Positions 49,383-57,689 of a DNA stretch of 64,000 nt are shown here, piece after piece. The notes beneath the pieces were generated by a model. The model had not been told where the DNA came from and made no database searches. It saw nothing but the letters and a program-made list of their open reading frames with translations. The stretch is from Mycobacterium sp. JS623. GTDB taxonomy: Bacteria; Actinomycetota; Actinomycetes; Mycobacteriales; Mycobacteriaceae. The number at the start of each line of letters is the position of its first letter. Within the stretch, counting starts at the first letter, position 1. Location of the stretch: NCBI RefSeq assembly GCF_000328565.1, contig NC_019966.1:1178001-1242000 (forward strand), read 5' to 3'. A program made the translations under genes and the position numbers.

Positions 49383-50281
49383 GCCTCCAGGAATTCGAGC
49401 GCTTCTGGAACGAACCGCTCGTGGGCCTGGAAGATGCCGCCGTGTCCGGCGTCGGGATAGATCCGCAGCGTCGCATTGGGGAGCCGGTGAGCCAGGTCGT
49501 AGGAGTTGCTGGTCGGCACCATGCGGTCGTCGTCGCCGTTGGCCACCAGGACGGGCTGTTGAACGCGTGACAGGTCGGCCGGCTTCTGCAGGCCGAAAGC
49601 GTGAATGGCTTTGAGCTGAGTGCGGAATGCCCGAATCGAGGTCGCCTTGTCCCGGTCGGTGGTGCGTTCCTTAAGTCGCTTGATGAACGCTTTGGCCTCT
49701 GACTTGCCGTGCGCCGTTCTGGTGAAGAACAGCAGTTCCTTGGGATCCTTGAAGGTGGCGTAGGCGTGCAGGGTGTCGAGGTAGCTCAGCTTCGTCACGT
49801 TGACGATGCCTTCACCTCCGGCGGGCCCGGTGCCTGCGAGGATGACCTTGCGAACAAGTGCCGGCTCTTGGGCCGCGATCACCTGTGCGACCATGCCGCC
49901 CAGCGAGAAGCCCAGCAGGTCGACCCGGGCGAAGCCCAGCGCGCGAATGAAAGCCACCGCGTCGTGTGCCATCGCTTCGACGGTGTCGGGTGTTTTGCCC
50001 TCCGAGGCGCCCAGCCCGCGGTTGTCGAAGGTGATCACCCGGTGCTTGGCCGCGATGCCGTCGACGACTCGGGGGTCCCAGTTGTCGAGGTTTGCGGCCA
50101 GGTGATTGAGGAAGATCACCGGTACGCCGGTGTCGATGCCCAGTTCGCGGTAGACGAATTTGGTTCCGTCGACGGAAACCGATTTCGTCGGTGCGTTCTT
50201 GTACGACGTGCCACCCCAGCGGCTGCGTGCCTCGTTCAGATGACTCGTGGGGTCGTGCCGGGTGGATCGCTTGCCTGCCAT
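49379..50281 (-). CDS. Alpha/beta hydrolase (first gene of a TetR-controlled operon)
   Basis: A 300-residue alpha/beta hydrolase; ATG 50281 is chosen because it lies 15 bp downstream of operator site A and removes an unlikely upstream tail. Nucleophile Ser126 in LLGFSLGGM; Asp in GDDDRMVPTS; His in YPDAGHGGIFQ. The oxyanion block is FLNHLAANLDNWDP. Family includes haloperoxidase-like and lactone hydrolases. Followed by SDR and MDR genes with 4-bp overlaps; together they look like a small catabolic or detoxification unit. Confidence 0.88.
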   Translation of the reverse strand: MAGKRSTRHDPTSHLNEARSRWGGTSYKNAPTKSVSVDGTKFVYRELGIDTGVPVIFLNHLAANLDNWDPRVVDGIAAKHRVITFDNRGLGASEGKTPDTVEAMAHDAVAFIRALGFARVDLLGFSLGGMVAQVIAAQEPALVRKVILAGTGPAGGEGIVNVTKLSYLDTLHAYATFKDPKELLFFTRTAHGKSEAKAFIKRLKERTTDRDKATSIRAFRTQLKAIHAFGLQKPADLSRVQQPVLVANGDDDRMVPTSNSYDLAHRLPNATLRIYPDAGHGGIFQAHERFVPEALEFLEA

Positions 50282-50295
50282 GATCGCTTCCTTTG

Positions 50296-50313
50296 GTAAA
50301 CCGTTTGGTGTAC
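50296..50313. promoter_or_regulatory. TetR-type operator, site A
   Basis: GTAAACC-GTTT-GGTGTAC, 7-4-7 palindrome, 15 bp upstream of the hydrolase operon start at 50281. Shares the consensus GTAnACC-N4-GGTnTAC with five other sites at 50351, 52235, 52288, 53462 and 53498. Confidence 0.75.
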
Positions 50314-50350
50314 TTCCTGCAGTCGACCGTAACACGCGGTCCGCGCCCCT

Positions 50351-50368
50351 GTACACCAATCGGTATAC
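50351..50368. promoter_or_regulatory. TetR-type operator, site B
   Basis: GTACACC-AATC-GGTATAC, centred 55 bp from site A and 9 bp upstream of the TetR ATG at 50377. It would allow autorepression and control of the opposite operon. Confidence 0.75.
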
Positions 50369-50376
50369 TTGCAACT

Positions 50377-50952
50377 ATGACGTCACTCACCCAGAGCGGT
50401 CGCGAGGGTAGCGGGGCGCGTGCGCGGATCATGACGGCGGCTTCAGTGCTGTTCTACTTCGAGGGCATCAACGCGACCGGTGTCGAACGGATCGCGAGTC
50501 GAGCGTCGGTGTCCAAACGGACGCTTTACCGGCATTTTCCGAGCAAGACAGCCTTGGTGGAGGAGTATCTGCAGCGCCTCCGGCAAGAGGCCGCTGAGTC
50601 GAAGCGTATGGCGACGCCTCGTGCGCGGTTGCTCGCCTTGTTCGAGCTGTCGGATGGCGACAACGGTCGGATGCGCGGCTGTCCGTTTCACAACGCGGCG
50701 GTCGAGGCGGCGGGAGCCATGCCAGAAATCGAGCACATCGTCCACTTGCACAAGCGGGATTACATCGACGGCCTCACCGAGTTGGCCCGGCAGGCCGGAG
50801 CGGCCGACCCGGAGATGCTGGGCAATCAGATGGCATTGCTCTACGAGGGCGCATCCGGATTGTCCACCTCTCTCAACGATCCAGCGCCGTGGGCGCGTGC
50901 CCGCGCGGCGGCCGAGGCCCTGATCGATCAGGCAGCAGGGCGCCCGGGCTGA
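50377..50952 (+). CDS. TetR family regulator (paralogue 1)
   Basis: A 191-residue TetR protein starting at ATG 50377 (MTSLTQSGREGSGARARIM). HTH ATGVERIASRASVSKRTLYRHFPSK (about residues 30-55). Very similar to the regulator at 52313 through the HTH (RTLY/HFPSKTA blocks) and at the end (EGASGLSTSLNDPAPWARAR). CPFHNAAVEAAGAMPEI is the family mark in the ligand domain. Divergent from the hydrolase operon; two operator palindromes lie between. Confidence 0.9.
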   Translation: MTSLTQSGREGSGARARIMTAASVLFYFEGINATGVERIASRASVSKRTLYRHFPSKTALVEEYLQRLRQEAAESKRMATPRARLLALFELSDGDNGRMRGCPFHNAAVEAAGAMPEIEHIVHLHKRDYIDGLTELARQAGAADPEMLGNQMALLYEGASGLSTSLNDPAPWARARAAAEALIDQAAGRPG

Positions 50953-50955
50953 GAG

Positions 50956-51795
50956 TCAGGCTATGGCGGGCGATTTCGACGTCGTTGCCGCTGCAAGGAT
51001 CGTGTCGGTGACTGCGGTGGGAGTGCTTGCGAAGACGGCCTTTTGGGCGCGGCTGGCGATGTCCAACAGGTAGCGGCGCTTGGGCCGACGCGATGTCAGC
51101 GCGTGGTCGACCGCCTTGGTGACCCGTTTGGGATCGGCAGCGAGCTTCTGCATGCGCCCCAGCAGTTTCCGGCTGCCGGCAAGATGCGAGGCATAGAGTT
51201 CGCGGTGCTCGTCTGCCAATCGCTTGGTCATCCGGTCGTAGTCGTCGACAGCGTCGCCCCACATGTCGGTGCGGATCGGGCCGGGTTCGATGAGCGAGAC
51301 GCGAATCTTCCACGGACGCAGCTCCATACGCAGTGCATCGCCCAGGGCCTCGATCGCGTATTTCGAGGCGTTGTAGGCGCCGGTACCGGGCGTGGTGATC
51401 AGCCCGCTGACCGAGGAGATGAATACCACCCGGCCGCGGGCAGCACGGATCCTCGGCAGCACCGCCTGCGTCACGGCGACCTGTGAGATGACGTTGACCT
51501 CGAGTTGTTGTGTCAGATCATCGAGGGATAACCCCTCGACCGGTCCGTTGAGGATGATGCCTGCGTTGTTGACGACACCGTCCAGCGCAGCGGGAAGGTG
51601 ACCGGGAAGCGCTGCAATGGCGGACCTGTCGGTGATGTCAAGCGGGATCGCATGCACCTTGGGCAAGCGGTCGAGACTGTGCAGGGCGGCATCGGATCGA
51701 GCGGTGGCACAGACGTCCCAACCCTGTTCGCTCATGTACTCGGTGATCGCAAGACCGATGCCTCTGCCGGCGCCGGTAACCAGCACTGAAGGCAT
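50956..51795 (-). CDS. Short-chain dehydrogenase/reductase
   Basis: A 279-residue SDR, ATG 51795. Cofactor motif VTGAGRGIGLAI at residue 6, NNAGI, catalytic Ser in ISSVSG and YNASK. A C-terminal extension (LAADPKRVTKAVDHALTSRRPKRRYLLD) is common in SDRs with lipid-like substrates. Second gene of a two-gene unit with the DUF4345 membrane protein (14-bp gap). Terminates 3 bp from the convergent TetR gene end. Confidence 0.88.
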   Translation of the reverse strand: MPSVLVTGAGRGIGLAITEYMSEQGWDVCATARSDAALHSLDRLPKVHAIPLDITDRSAIAALPGHLPAALDGVVNNAGIILNGPVEGLSLDDLTQQLEVNVISQVAVTQAVLPRIRAARGRVVFISSVSGLITTPGTGAYNASKYAIEALGDALRMELRPWKIRVSLIEPGPIRTDMWGDAVDDYDRMTKRLADEHRELYASHLAGSRKLLGRMQKLAADPKRVTKAVDHALTSRRPKRRYLLDIASRAQKAVFASTPTAVTDTILAAATTSKSPAIA

Positions 51796-51809
51796 GTGTT
51801 CTCTTCTTT

Positions 51810-52223
51810 CTACGTCTGTGGGGGAGTGGAACTCGAGGCGAGGCTCTTCTGCCATGCCAGGAGACCTGCCACGCCAAACGTCTCCAGTGCTATTGCCGCG
51901 ACTGTGATGGGGTGCGGCCGCCCGCGCTGTCGCCATGACCGCAGGCGGGCGAGACCGCCGACGAAAATGGTCGAGAGCGCGAACGTCACGACCGGCGACT
52001 GCTCGACACGGCCGAGCTGAGGCCACATGGCCGCCGCGACTGCAAACTTGAACACGTTGGCGTATCGCAGAGAGCTGTCCACGGTCGGCGCCACGTCCGG
52101 AGAACCGCCCGGAACCCCTTGCGGGCCACGGACGATCTCGCCGATCGCGCTCGCCATCGGTATGACAGCGAGCATGGCTAATGTTCGCTGCAATCCTCGC
52201 CGACTGCTGTCACTTTCCGCCAT
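51810..52223 (-). CDS. DUF4345-like small membrane protein
   Basis: A 137-residue membrane protein, ATG 52223 (MAESDSSRRGLQRTLAMLAVIP). Four hydrophobic segments at roughly residues 13-29, 55-70, 75-93 and 105-122; SLRYANVFKFAVAAA resembles DUF4345. Function unknown. The start is 12 bp from operator C, so its promoter is very probably controlled by the TetR protein encoded divergently at 52313. Followed by the SDR gene at 51795. Confidence 0.75.
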   Translation of the reverse strand: MAESDSSRRGLQRTLAMLAVIPMASAIGEIVRGPQGVPGGSPDVAPTVDSSLRYANVFKFAVAAAMWPQLGRVEQSPVVTFALSTIFVGGLARLRSWRQRGRPHPITVAAIALETFGVAGLLAWQKSLASSSTPPQT

Positions 52224-52234
52224 GGACACTCCTG

Positions 52235-52252
52235 GTATACCGAACGGTTTAC
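52235..52252. promoter_or_regulatory. TetR-type operator, site C
   Basis: GTATACC-GAAC-GGTTTAC, 7-4-7 palindrome, 12 bp upstream of the DUF4345-like gene start. Same consensus as sites A, B, D, E1 and E2. Confidence 0.75.
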
Positions 52253-52287
52253 TACGGGAGCCGACGCTACACGTCTTTGCGCGTGGT

Positions 52288-52305
52288 GTAAACCCATCGG
52301 TATCC
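52288..52305. promoter_or_regulatory. TetR-type operator, site D
   Basis: GTAAACC-CATC-GGTATCC; one mismatch (C for A) in the last half-site. Its centre is 53 bp from site C, about five helical turns, and it ends 8 bp before the TetR ATG at 52313. Confidence 0.7.
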
Positions 52306-52312
52306 TTTGACC

Positions 52313-52882
52313 ATGACCACGCAACGCGGCGGCCGCGGCGCACGACAGCGCATCCTCGATACCGCCACCGATCTGTTCTACCGCGAGGGCATCAACGCCA
52401 CCGGAGTCGAGCGGCTTGCCAGCGAGGCGTCGGTGTCCAAGCGGACTCTGTACCAACACTTTCCGAGTAAGACGGCAGTGGTCGAGGAGTATTTGCGCTG
52501 CATCCAGCAAGGTGTCGGTGACCCGATCCAACCGGGACCGGAGGCCGCGAACCAAACCCCTCGCGAGCGCATACTCGCCCTGTTCGCAACCCCCTCACCG
52601 GACGGGACCATGCGCGGCTGCCCGTTCCACAACGCCGCCGTCGAGGCCGCCGACGCGATGCCCAAAATTCAGGACATCGTCCAAGAACACAAGCGCAAAT
52701 ACATCAAGGGGCTGATCAAGCTGGCCCGACAGGCGGGCGCCAGCAACCCCACACTGCTGGGCAATCAACTCGGGCTGATTTACGAAGGCGCTGCTGCACT
52801 TTCGACGTCTCTCGACGACCCCACCCCTTGGACGCACGCGCGGAAGGTTGTGCAGACCCTGCTCGACCAAGCGGTGAGTTAA
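52313..52882 (+). CDS. TetR family regulator (paralogue 2)
   Basis: A 189-residue TetR protein; ATG 52313 (MTTQRGGRGARQRILDTAT). HTH ATGVERLASEASVSKRTLYQHFPSK is nearly the same as in the 50377 regulator, including the recognition helix SVSKRTLY, which fits the shared operators. CPFHNAAVEAADAMPKI also matches. Overlaps the convergent TetR gene by 4 bp. The two paralogues probably come from a local duplication. Confidence 0.9.
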   Translation: MTTQRGGRGARQRILDTATDLFYREGINATGVERLASEASVSKRTLYQHFPSKTAVVEEYLRCIQQGVGDPIQPGPEAANQTPRERILALFATPSPDGTMRGCPFHNAAVEAADAMPKIQDIVQEHKRKYIKGLIKLARQAGASNPTLLGNQLGLIYEGAAALSTSLDDPTPWTHARKVVQTLLDQAVS

Positions 52883-53454
52883 CCACGTCTGCCGCGTGAT
52901 TGAGCCGGACGGTGCTGGGAGATCAGCTCGTTGAGGTGTTTCGTCACCTGCTCGAGAGGCTTCGTCGAGCGCTCAGCGCGCGAGAGGATCACGGCCCCCT
53001 CGACCGCGGCGACGATCGTCGTCGACAACGATTGGGCGGCAGCGCGATTGATGCCGTCCTTCCGCAACCGGTCGGCCAACAACTGACCCCACTCGACGAA
53101 TACGTCAGCGGCGGTGCAGGCGCCTTCGGGTGATTCGTCGCGACTGCTCGCCGCGGCCACGATCGGGCAGCCCCCTTCGAAATCGCTGCGCACCAACACG
53201 TCGCTCCACATGTCGGCGAAGGCCCCGATCGGATCCGGGTCGTCCATGTAGCCGCGCAACGTCGCTGTCATCTCGTCTCCGGCCACACGCGTGGCCGCGG
53301 CAACGAGTTCGGCCTTGCCGCCGGGGAAGTTGAGATAGATCGAGCGACGTGTCACGCCGCTGGTCGCCAGGATTTCGGCGATGCCGGTGCCCGCCACACC
53401 GTGTCGTTGCATCAGCGTGGCCGTGGCTGCCGTGAGTCGATCGCGTACCCGCAT
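52879..53454 (-). CDS. TetR family regulator (different subfamily)
   Basis: A 191-residue TetR protein (start 53454, MRVRDRLTAATATLMQRHG). HTH GTGIAEILATSGVTRRSIYLNFPGGK (about residues 22-47): recognition helix GVTRRSIY differs from the SVSKRTLY of the other two. C-terminal domain has the DFEGGCPIVAAA block of the YxaF/LfrR-like TetR group. Divergent from the amidase gene with two operator sites between. Probably autoregulated and controls the amidase-SDR unit. Confidence 0.88.
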   Translation of the reverse strand: MRVRDRLTAATATLMQRHGVAGTGIAEILATSGVTRRSIYLNFPGGKAELVAAATRVAGDEMTATLRGYMDDPDPIGAFADMWSDVLVRSDFEGGCPIVAAASSRDESPEGACTAADVFVEWGQLLADRLRKDGINRAAAQSLSTTIVAAVEGAVILSRAERSTKPLEQVTKHLNELISQHRPAQSRGRRG

Positions 53455-53461
53455 GGTTGCA

Positions 53462-53479
53462 ATATACCAGTCGGTCTAC
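53462..53479. promoter_or_regulatory. TetR-type operator, site E1
   Basis: ATATACC-AGTC-GGTCTAC, 8 bp upstream of the TetR start at 53454; the first base differs from the consensus GTA. Confidence 0.7.
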
Positions 53480-53497
53480 TAATGTCCTCCGTACGCA

Positions 53498-53515
53498 GTA
53501 GACCGAACGGTATAC
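53498..53515. promoter_or_regulatory. TetR-type operator, site E2
   Basis: GTAGACC-GAAC-GGTATAC, centred 36 bp from E1 and 30 bp upstream of the amidase GTG at 53545. Matches sites A-D despite lying beside a different TetR subfamily. Confidence 0.75.
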
Positions 53516-53544
53516 CGCCTTCTTTGCCTAGGAAAGAGACGACT

Positions 53545-55053
53545 GTGTCCTCCGCAGCCCCACACGATTTCGCCTTCCTGTCCGCTACCGAACAGCTCGC
53601 TGCACTGAACGCGAAGGATCTCTCCAGCGCCGAGCTGGTCGACCTGTATCTGGCCCGCATCACCAAGCACAACGCACCGCTCAACGCGGTCGTCACCGTT
53701 GACGCGGACGGCGCCCGTCGGGCAGCCAAGCAAGCTGACGCAGCTCGCTCAAACGGCCAGAGCCTGGGACCGTTGCACGGTCTGCCGATCACCGTCAAGG
53801 ACAGCTATGAGACGGTCGGCATGCGGACCGTCTGCGGTCGCCCCGACCTGGCCGACTACGTGCCGACGCAGGACGCCGAGGCCGTTGCACGGCTTCGTCG
53901 CGCCGGCGCAATCATTCTCGGCAAGACCAACATGCCCACCGGCAATGCCGACGTGCAGGCCAGCAACCCCGTGTTCGGCAAGACGAACAATCCATGGGAT
54001 CGTTCGCGCACCTCCGGTGGCTCGGCAGGTGGCGGCGCCGCTGCTGCCGCGGCCGGGCTCACCAGCTTCGACTTCGGATCCGAAATCGGTGGCTCCACCC
54101 GGATTCCCGCGCACTTCTGCGGTCTCTACGGTCACAAATCAACGTGGCAGTCCGTTCCGCTGGTCGGTCACATCCCCGGCGGACCTGGCGACCCCGGGCG
54201 TTGGGGAGAAGCCGACATGGCCTGTGCCGGTGTGCAGGTGCGTGGCGCCCGCGACATCATTCCCGCACTGGAGGCCACCGTCGGCCCGCTGAACCCCGAC
54301 GGTGGTTTCTCCTACACCCTCGCCGCGCCGCGGGCCACCGCGCTCAAGGACTTCCGGGTCGCGGTATGGGCCGACGATCCCGCCTGTCCCATCGACAACG
54401 ACACCCACCGAGCCGTCGGTAAGGCGGTCGCAGCGCTGCGAGACTCCGGTGCGCGGGTCGTCGAGCAACCCGCAAGCATCCCGGTGGATCTGACTACCTC
54501 ACACGACCTCTTCCTGAGCTTGGTCATGGCCGCGTTCTCGATCGACAGGTCCACGATGAGCCCGCGCTTCGCCGGTGCCCTTGCCCTGCGCTCGCTGATG
54601 AGCCCGCGCGGCGACGCCGCCGCCGCGCTGCGCGGGACGATCCAAAGCCACCGCGCGTGGTTGTTCCGCGACGCTGCCCGGCGGGAGATCGCGCACCGCT
54701 GGGCGGGATTCTTCAAGCAATTCGACGTGCTGCTGCTGCCGGTGACACCCACTGCCGCGCCAGGTCACCACAACAAGGACCATGACCGCTTCGGCCGCAC
54801 GATCGACGTCGACGGCATCACCCGCTCATATTGGGATCAGACCAAATGGAGCGCCGTGGCCAACATCGCCGGTACGCCGGCGACCACGATGCCCATCACC
54901 ACCAACGCGGCCGGTCTGCCCGTCGGCCTCCAGGCGATGGGTCCTGCCGGGGGAGACCGCACCACCGTCGAGTTCGCCGCTCTGCTCACCGAAGTGCTTG
55001 GCGGCTATCGTATTCCGCCGCAACAGCGGGCGTCCGTCATGAGCATCGCGTGA
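53545..55053 (+). CDS. Amidase-signature family amidase
   Basis: A 502-residue amidase-signature hydrolase. Start GTG 53545 after GGAAAGAG (longer upstream frames run through the operators). Catalytic Ser-cisSer-Lys: Lys in TVKDSYE, cis-Ser in RTSGGSAGG, nucleophile Ser in GSEIGGSTRIPAHFCG. Cleaves an amide to ammonia or amine and carboxylate; substrate unknown. Its stop overlaps the SDR start (TGATG). TetR sites E1/E2 lie just upstream. Confidence 0.92.
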   Translation: MSSAAPHDFAFLSATEQLAALNAKDLSSAELVDLYLARITKHNAPLNAVVTVDADGARRAAKQADAARSNGQSLGPLHGLPITVKDSYETVGMRTVCGRPDLADYVPTQDAEAVARLRRAGAIILGKTNMPTGNADVQASNPVFGKTNNPWDRSRTSGGSAGGGAAAAAAGLTSFDFGSEIGGSTRIPAHFCGLYGHKSTWQSVPLVGHIPGGPGDPGRWGEADMACAGVQVRGARDIIPALEATVGPLNPDGGFSYTLAAPRATALKDFRVAVWADDPACPIDNDTHRAVGKAVAALRDSGARVVEQPASIPVDLTTSHDLFLSLVMAAFSIDRSTMSPRFAGALALRSLMSPRGDAAAALRGTIQSHRAWLFRDAARREIAHRWAGFFKQFDVLLLPVTPTAAPGHHNKDHDRFGRTIDVDGITRSYWDQTKWSAVANIAGTPATTMPITTNAAGLPVGLQAMGPAGGDRTTVEFAALLTEVLGGYRIPPQQRASVMSIA

Positions 55054-55991
55054 TGTTGCCTCTGATGCGTCGAAACCTCACGGGCCGCAAGGTAGTAGTC
55101 ACCGGGGCCGCGCGCGGCATCGGGGAGAAGGTGGCACGTATCGCCGCGGGCCGCGGCGCTCGCGTAGCGCTGATTGGGCTCGAACCCGATCGGTTACGTG
55201 CGCTGGCCGAGGACCTGGGCCCCGGCGCGTCGTGGCGGGAGGCCGACGTGCGCGACGGCGCCGCGTTGCGGTCTGCGATCGACGCTTGCGCAAAGGCGAT
55301 GGGTGGCATCGACTTCGTCGTCGCCAATGCCGGGGTCGCTGCATACGGAACAGTGCGGCAGGCCGACGAGGCGTCGTTCGAACGCGTGCTGGACATCAAC
55401 CTGAACGGTGTGTTCCGCACCCTCAAATACGCGACACCGCACTTAGAGCGCAGTCGAGGGCACGCGACGGTCGTGGCGTCGGCAATATCCTTCACACCGC
55501 TTGCCGGCCTTGCGTCATACGCGGCGAGCAAGGCCGGGGTCGAAATGCTCGCTCTGGCCTACCGCCAAGAGGTGACCCACCTCGGTATCACCGTCGGATT
55601 GGTCCATCCGTCGTGGATCGACACGGACCTCGTGCGCGGTGCTGAAGCGGATCTTCCTTCGTTCCAACAACTTCGGGAACGGTTGCCCTATCCGGGCAAT
55701 GTCACGACCAGTGTCGACCGGGCAGCCACCGCGATCGTCAACGGACTCGTGCGCCGGCGTAGCCGTGTGTACGTGCCGCGCGCTGTCGTGCTGGCCAACT
55801 GGGCGAAGGCAGCGCTGAATTCACCCGCCGCCTGGCCGTGGATGGGGCGCTTTGCCGCGCAGGTGACGCCGACTCTCGAGCGTGAGGTTGCGGCATTGGG
55901 CAGACATGACCAACTCCTGCCCGGCTTCGAGCGCCGCACCTACGATTTGGCCGCGGGTTCCGATTCTCCGGCCCCCGCGATCGAGTCGTAG
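55053..55991 (+). CDS. Short-chain dehydrogenase/reductase
   Basis: A 312-residue SDR. ATG 55053 overlaps the amidase TGA by one base (GTG 55050 is also in frame). Cofactor motif VTGAARGIGEKVA near residue 15, NAGVA, YAASKAGVEM with catalytic Tyr and Lys, Ser in VASAIS. C-terminal extension of about 80 residues beyond the core domain. Co-transcribed with the amidase. Overlaps the convergent TetR gene by 52 bp. Confidence 0.88.
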   Translation: MLPLMRRNLTGRKVVVTGAARGIGEKVARIAAGRGARVALIGLEPDRLRALAEDLGPGASWREADVRDGAALRSAIDACAKAMGGIDFVVANAGVAAYGTVRQADEASFERVLDINLNGVFRTLKYATPHLERSRGHATVVASAISFTPLAGLASYAASKAGVEMLALAYRQEVTHLGITVGLVHPSWIDTDLVRGAEADLPSFQQLRERLPYPGNVTTSVDRAATAIVNGLVRRRSRVYVPRAVVLANWAKAALNSPAAWPWMGRFAAQVTPTLEREVAALGRHDQLLPGFERRTYDLAAGSDSPAPAIES

Positions 55992-56662
55992 ATGCGCGCG
56001 GCCTTTTTGTGTGAGGCCTCGGCACGCTCACGCGTATCGCCAAGTCCAACAGACAGATTCACGCCAAGCGACAGGAGCACCTGCCGTACGGGATCGTCAA
56101 ACCCGGTGAAGGTCTCCGCCAGTTCGAGAGTGATGAAGCCGTGCACGAAACTCCACAGCTGAGCCGCGACGCCCTCATGGTCTTGTTTTCTGACTCGGCC
56201 CGAGGTGACAAGACGTCGGCACGCTTCTGCGACGTGTGCGTAGGCGGCGCGAAAGGCAGGCGAGCGGCCACTCAGGCGCGCGTCGGGCTCCGTCAGCGGT
56301 CGGTACGTCGCACGGCTCGACAGGCCGAACATCAGGTCATAGAGATGGGGGTTCTGGCGGGCCACACGCCGACACGTCAAACCCTGCAGGGCCAGATCGG
56401 CGATCGGGTCATCGGAGGCCGGCAGCTCCGAGAAAGCCCTGTCGAGTTCGTTGAAGCCGTGGTCGATCACGGCGCGCGTGAGCTCGGGGATCCCGCCGAA
56501 GTGGTGGTAAACCACCATCGTCGAGAGTCCGGTGGCCGCCGCCACCGTTCTCGCCTTGATAGCGGACGGGCCCTGCTCGGCGAGCAGGCGAACCGTCGCT
56601 TGAATGAGCCGCTCCGGTACAGCGTCTGTTGTCGAGATCGCAGGCATCTCTCGCGCATCCAT
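55940..56662 (-). CDS. TetR family regulator of the acyl-CoA catabolic operon
   Basis: A 240-residue TetR protein with a TetR_C_33-like WHG ligand domain (AQLWSFVHGFITLELAETF). ATG 56662 (MDAREMPAISTTDAVPERL) is chosen over TTG 56668. HTH IKARTVAAATGLSTMVVYHHFGG at about residues 38-60. It faces the enoyl-CoA hydratase operon across 61 bp that contain the 34-bp double palindrome at 56675-56708, so it is almost surely the operon's repressor and self-repressor. The C-terminal coding end overlaps the SDR gene on the other strand. Confidence 0.9.
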   Translation of the reverse strand: MDAREMPAISTTDAVPERLIQATVRLLAEQGPSAIKARTVAAATGLSTMVVYHHFGGIPELTRAVIDHGFNELDRAFSELPASDDPIADLALQGLTCRRVARQNPHLYDLMFGLSSRATYRPLTEPDARLSGRSPAFRAAYAHVAEACRRLVTSGRVRKQDHEGVAAQLWSFVHGFITLELAETFTGFDDPVRQVLLSLGVNLSVGLGDTRERAEASHKKAARIYDSIAGAGESEPAAKS

Positions 56663-56674
56663 TGTCAAATGAAC

Positions 56675-56708
56675 ATAACTTCGTTATTTTATCGCATAAC
56701 GAAGTTAT
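56675..56708. promoter_or_regulatory. Double palindrome with loxP-like geometry (TetR operator)
   Basis: ATAACTTCGTTAT (56675-56687), 8-bp spacer TTTATCGC, and ATAACGAAGTTAT (56696-56708), the exact reverse complement of the left arm. Each 13-bp arm is itself a palindrome, ATAAC-N3-GTTAT. The first 10 bases of each arm, from the outside, equal those of loxP and total length and spacer are the same, 34 and 8. Position, between TetR and a catabolic operon, favours a dimeric repressor site with two copies. Confidence 0.85.
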
Positions 56709-56723
56709 AATTGGAGGGTCGCA

Positions 56724-57689
56724 ATGAACAATCGCTTAGAGGTCGAGGATCGCGGAGCCGTCCTGGTCGTGCGGGTCGACGGTGGGCCGCACAGCCTGTT
56801 CGGGGTCGACATCGCGAACCAGCTTGATGCGTTGGTGGATCGCGTCGATGGCGATCCGAGCGTTCATGCCGTCGTATTCACCGGGGCGTGCGCCGGGCGC
56901 TTCGTCAGCCATGCCGACGTACGGTGGCTACAGGCCGAAGGTGCTGCCGTCCCGGAGTTGGGCCGACGCGGCGCATCGGCCGCCCTGCGGCTGGCTCGGG
57001 GCGTAGACCGTGCCCGCATCCCTGAGCCACTCCTGCAAAGAACACCGTTGCGCGGGGTCGCCCAACTCGACCGCCTCCACGCGACTTTCATGCGCATGAA
57101 CGCGAGCGGGGTCATATTCGTTGCCGCCCTGAACGGTTCGGCTCTGGGTCTGGGCGCGGAGTTCGCGTGGGCATGCGACTTGCGTGTCATGGCCGACGGT
57201 GACTTCTTCATCGGCCAGCCAGAAGTCCTGCTGGGGATCATGCCGGGGGGAGGCGGCAGCCAGAGACTGACCCGACTTATCGGCACCCACAAGTCGTTGG
57301 TTGCGATCCTCGAGGGCAAGCCGTTCACGCCGGCGCAGGCGCTGGCCAACGGCGCTGTCGACGAGGTCGTGCCGACGGACGAAGTCGTCACGCGAGCGGT
57401 GGAACTAGCCGAATACTTCGGCCGTCGGACCAAGGGATCGGTCGAGGCCATCAAGAGGTCGGTGTACTTCGGCGGTTCGATGTCGCTGACGGAAGGTCTG
57501 CACATGGAGCGCACTGAGTTCCTCGGCACCGATCAGTCCAAGGACGGCCAGGAATTGATGCTTCAGTACCTCGCGGATACGGCGTCCACCGGCGAGCTAC
57601 CTCTGTACAGCCCGGACACGTACGCGCGGGCGCTCGCATCGGGCCGGGTGCCCGGCGTTGGCTCGACCAACGGGGCAGTGAGCCGATAG
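56724..57689 (+). CDS. Enoyl-CoA hydratase/isomerase family protein
   Basis: A 321-residue crotonase-fold protein, ATG 56724 with TTGGAGG ribosome-binding site. Both hydratase glutamates are kept: Glu146 in LGLGAEFAWACDL and Glu167 in IGQPEVLLGIMPGGGG. It has an atypical insertion at about residues 75-115 and a 45-residue tail. First gene of an operon (ECH, hydrolase, AMP-ligase, OYE, SDR). Function in beta-oxidation-like breakdown of an unknown acyl-CoA is inferred. Confidence 0.9.
   Translation: MNNRLEVEDRGAVLVVRVDGGPHSLFGVDIANQLDALVDRVDGDPSVHAVVFTGACAGRFVSHADVRWLQAEGAAVPELGRRGASAALRLARGVDRARIPEPLLQRTPLRGVAQLDRLHATFMRMNASGVIFVAALNGSALGLGAEFAWACDLRVMADGDFFIGQPEVLLGIMPGGGGSQRLTRLIGTHKSLVAILEGKPFTPAQALANGAVDEVVPTDEVVTRAVELAEYFGRRTKGSVEAIKRSVYFGGSMSLTEGLHMERTEFLGTDQSKDGQELMLQYLADTASTGELPLYSPDTYARALASGRVPGVGSTNGAVSR

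Noticed and set aside
56675..56708. A true Cre/loxP recombination site
   Set aside because: No Cre-like recombinase gene or second copy in the window, the inner three bases of the arms differ from loxP, and the site is in the ideal place for a TetR operator.
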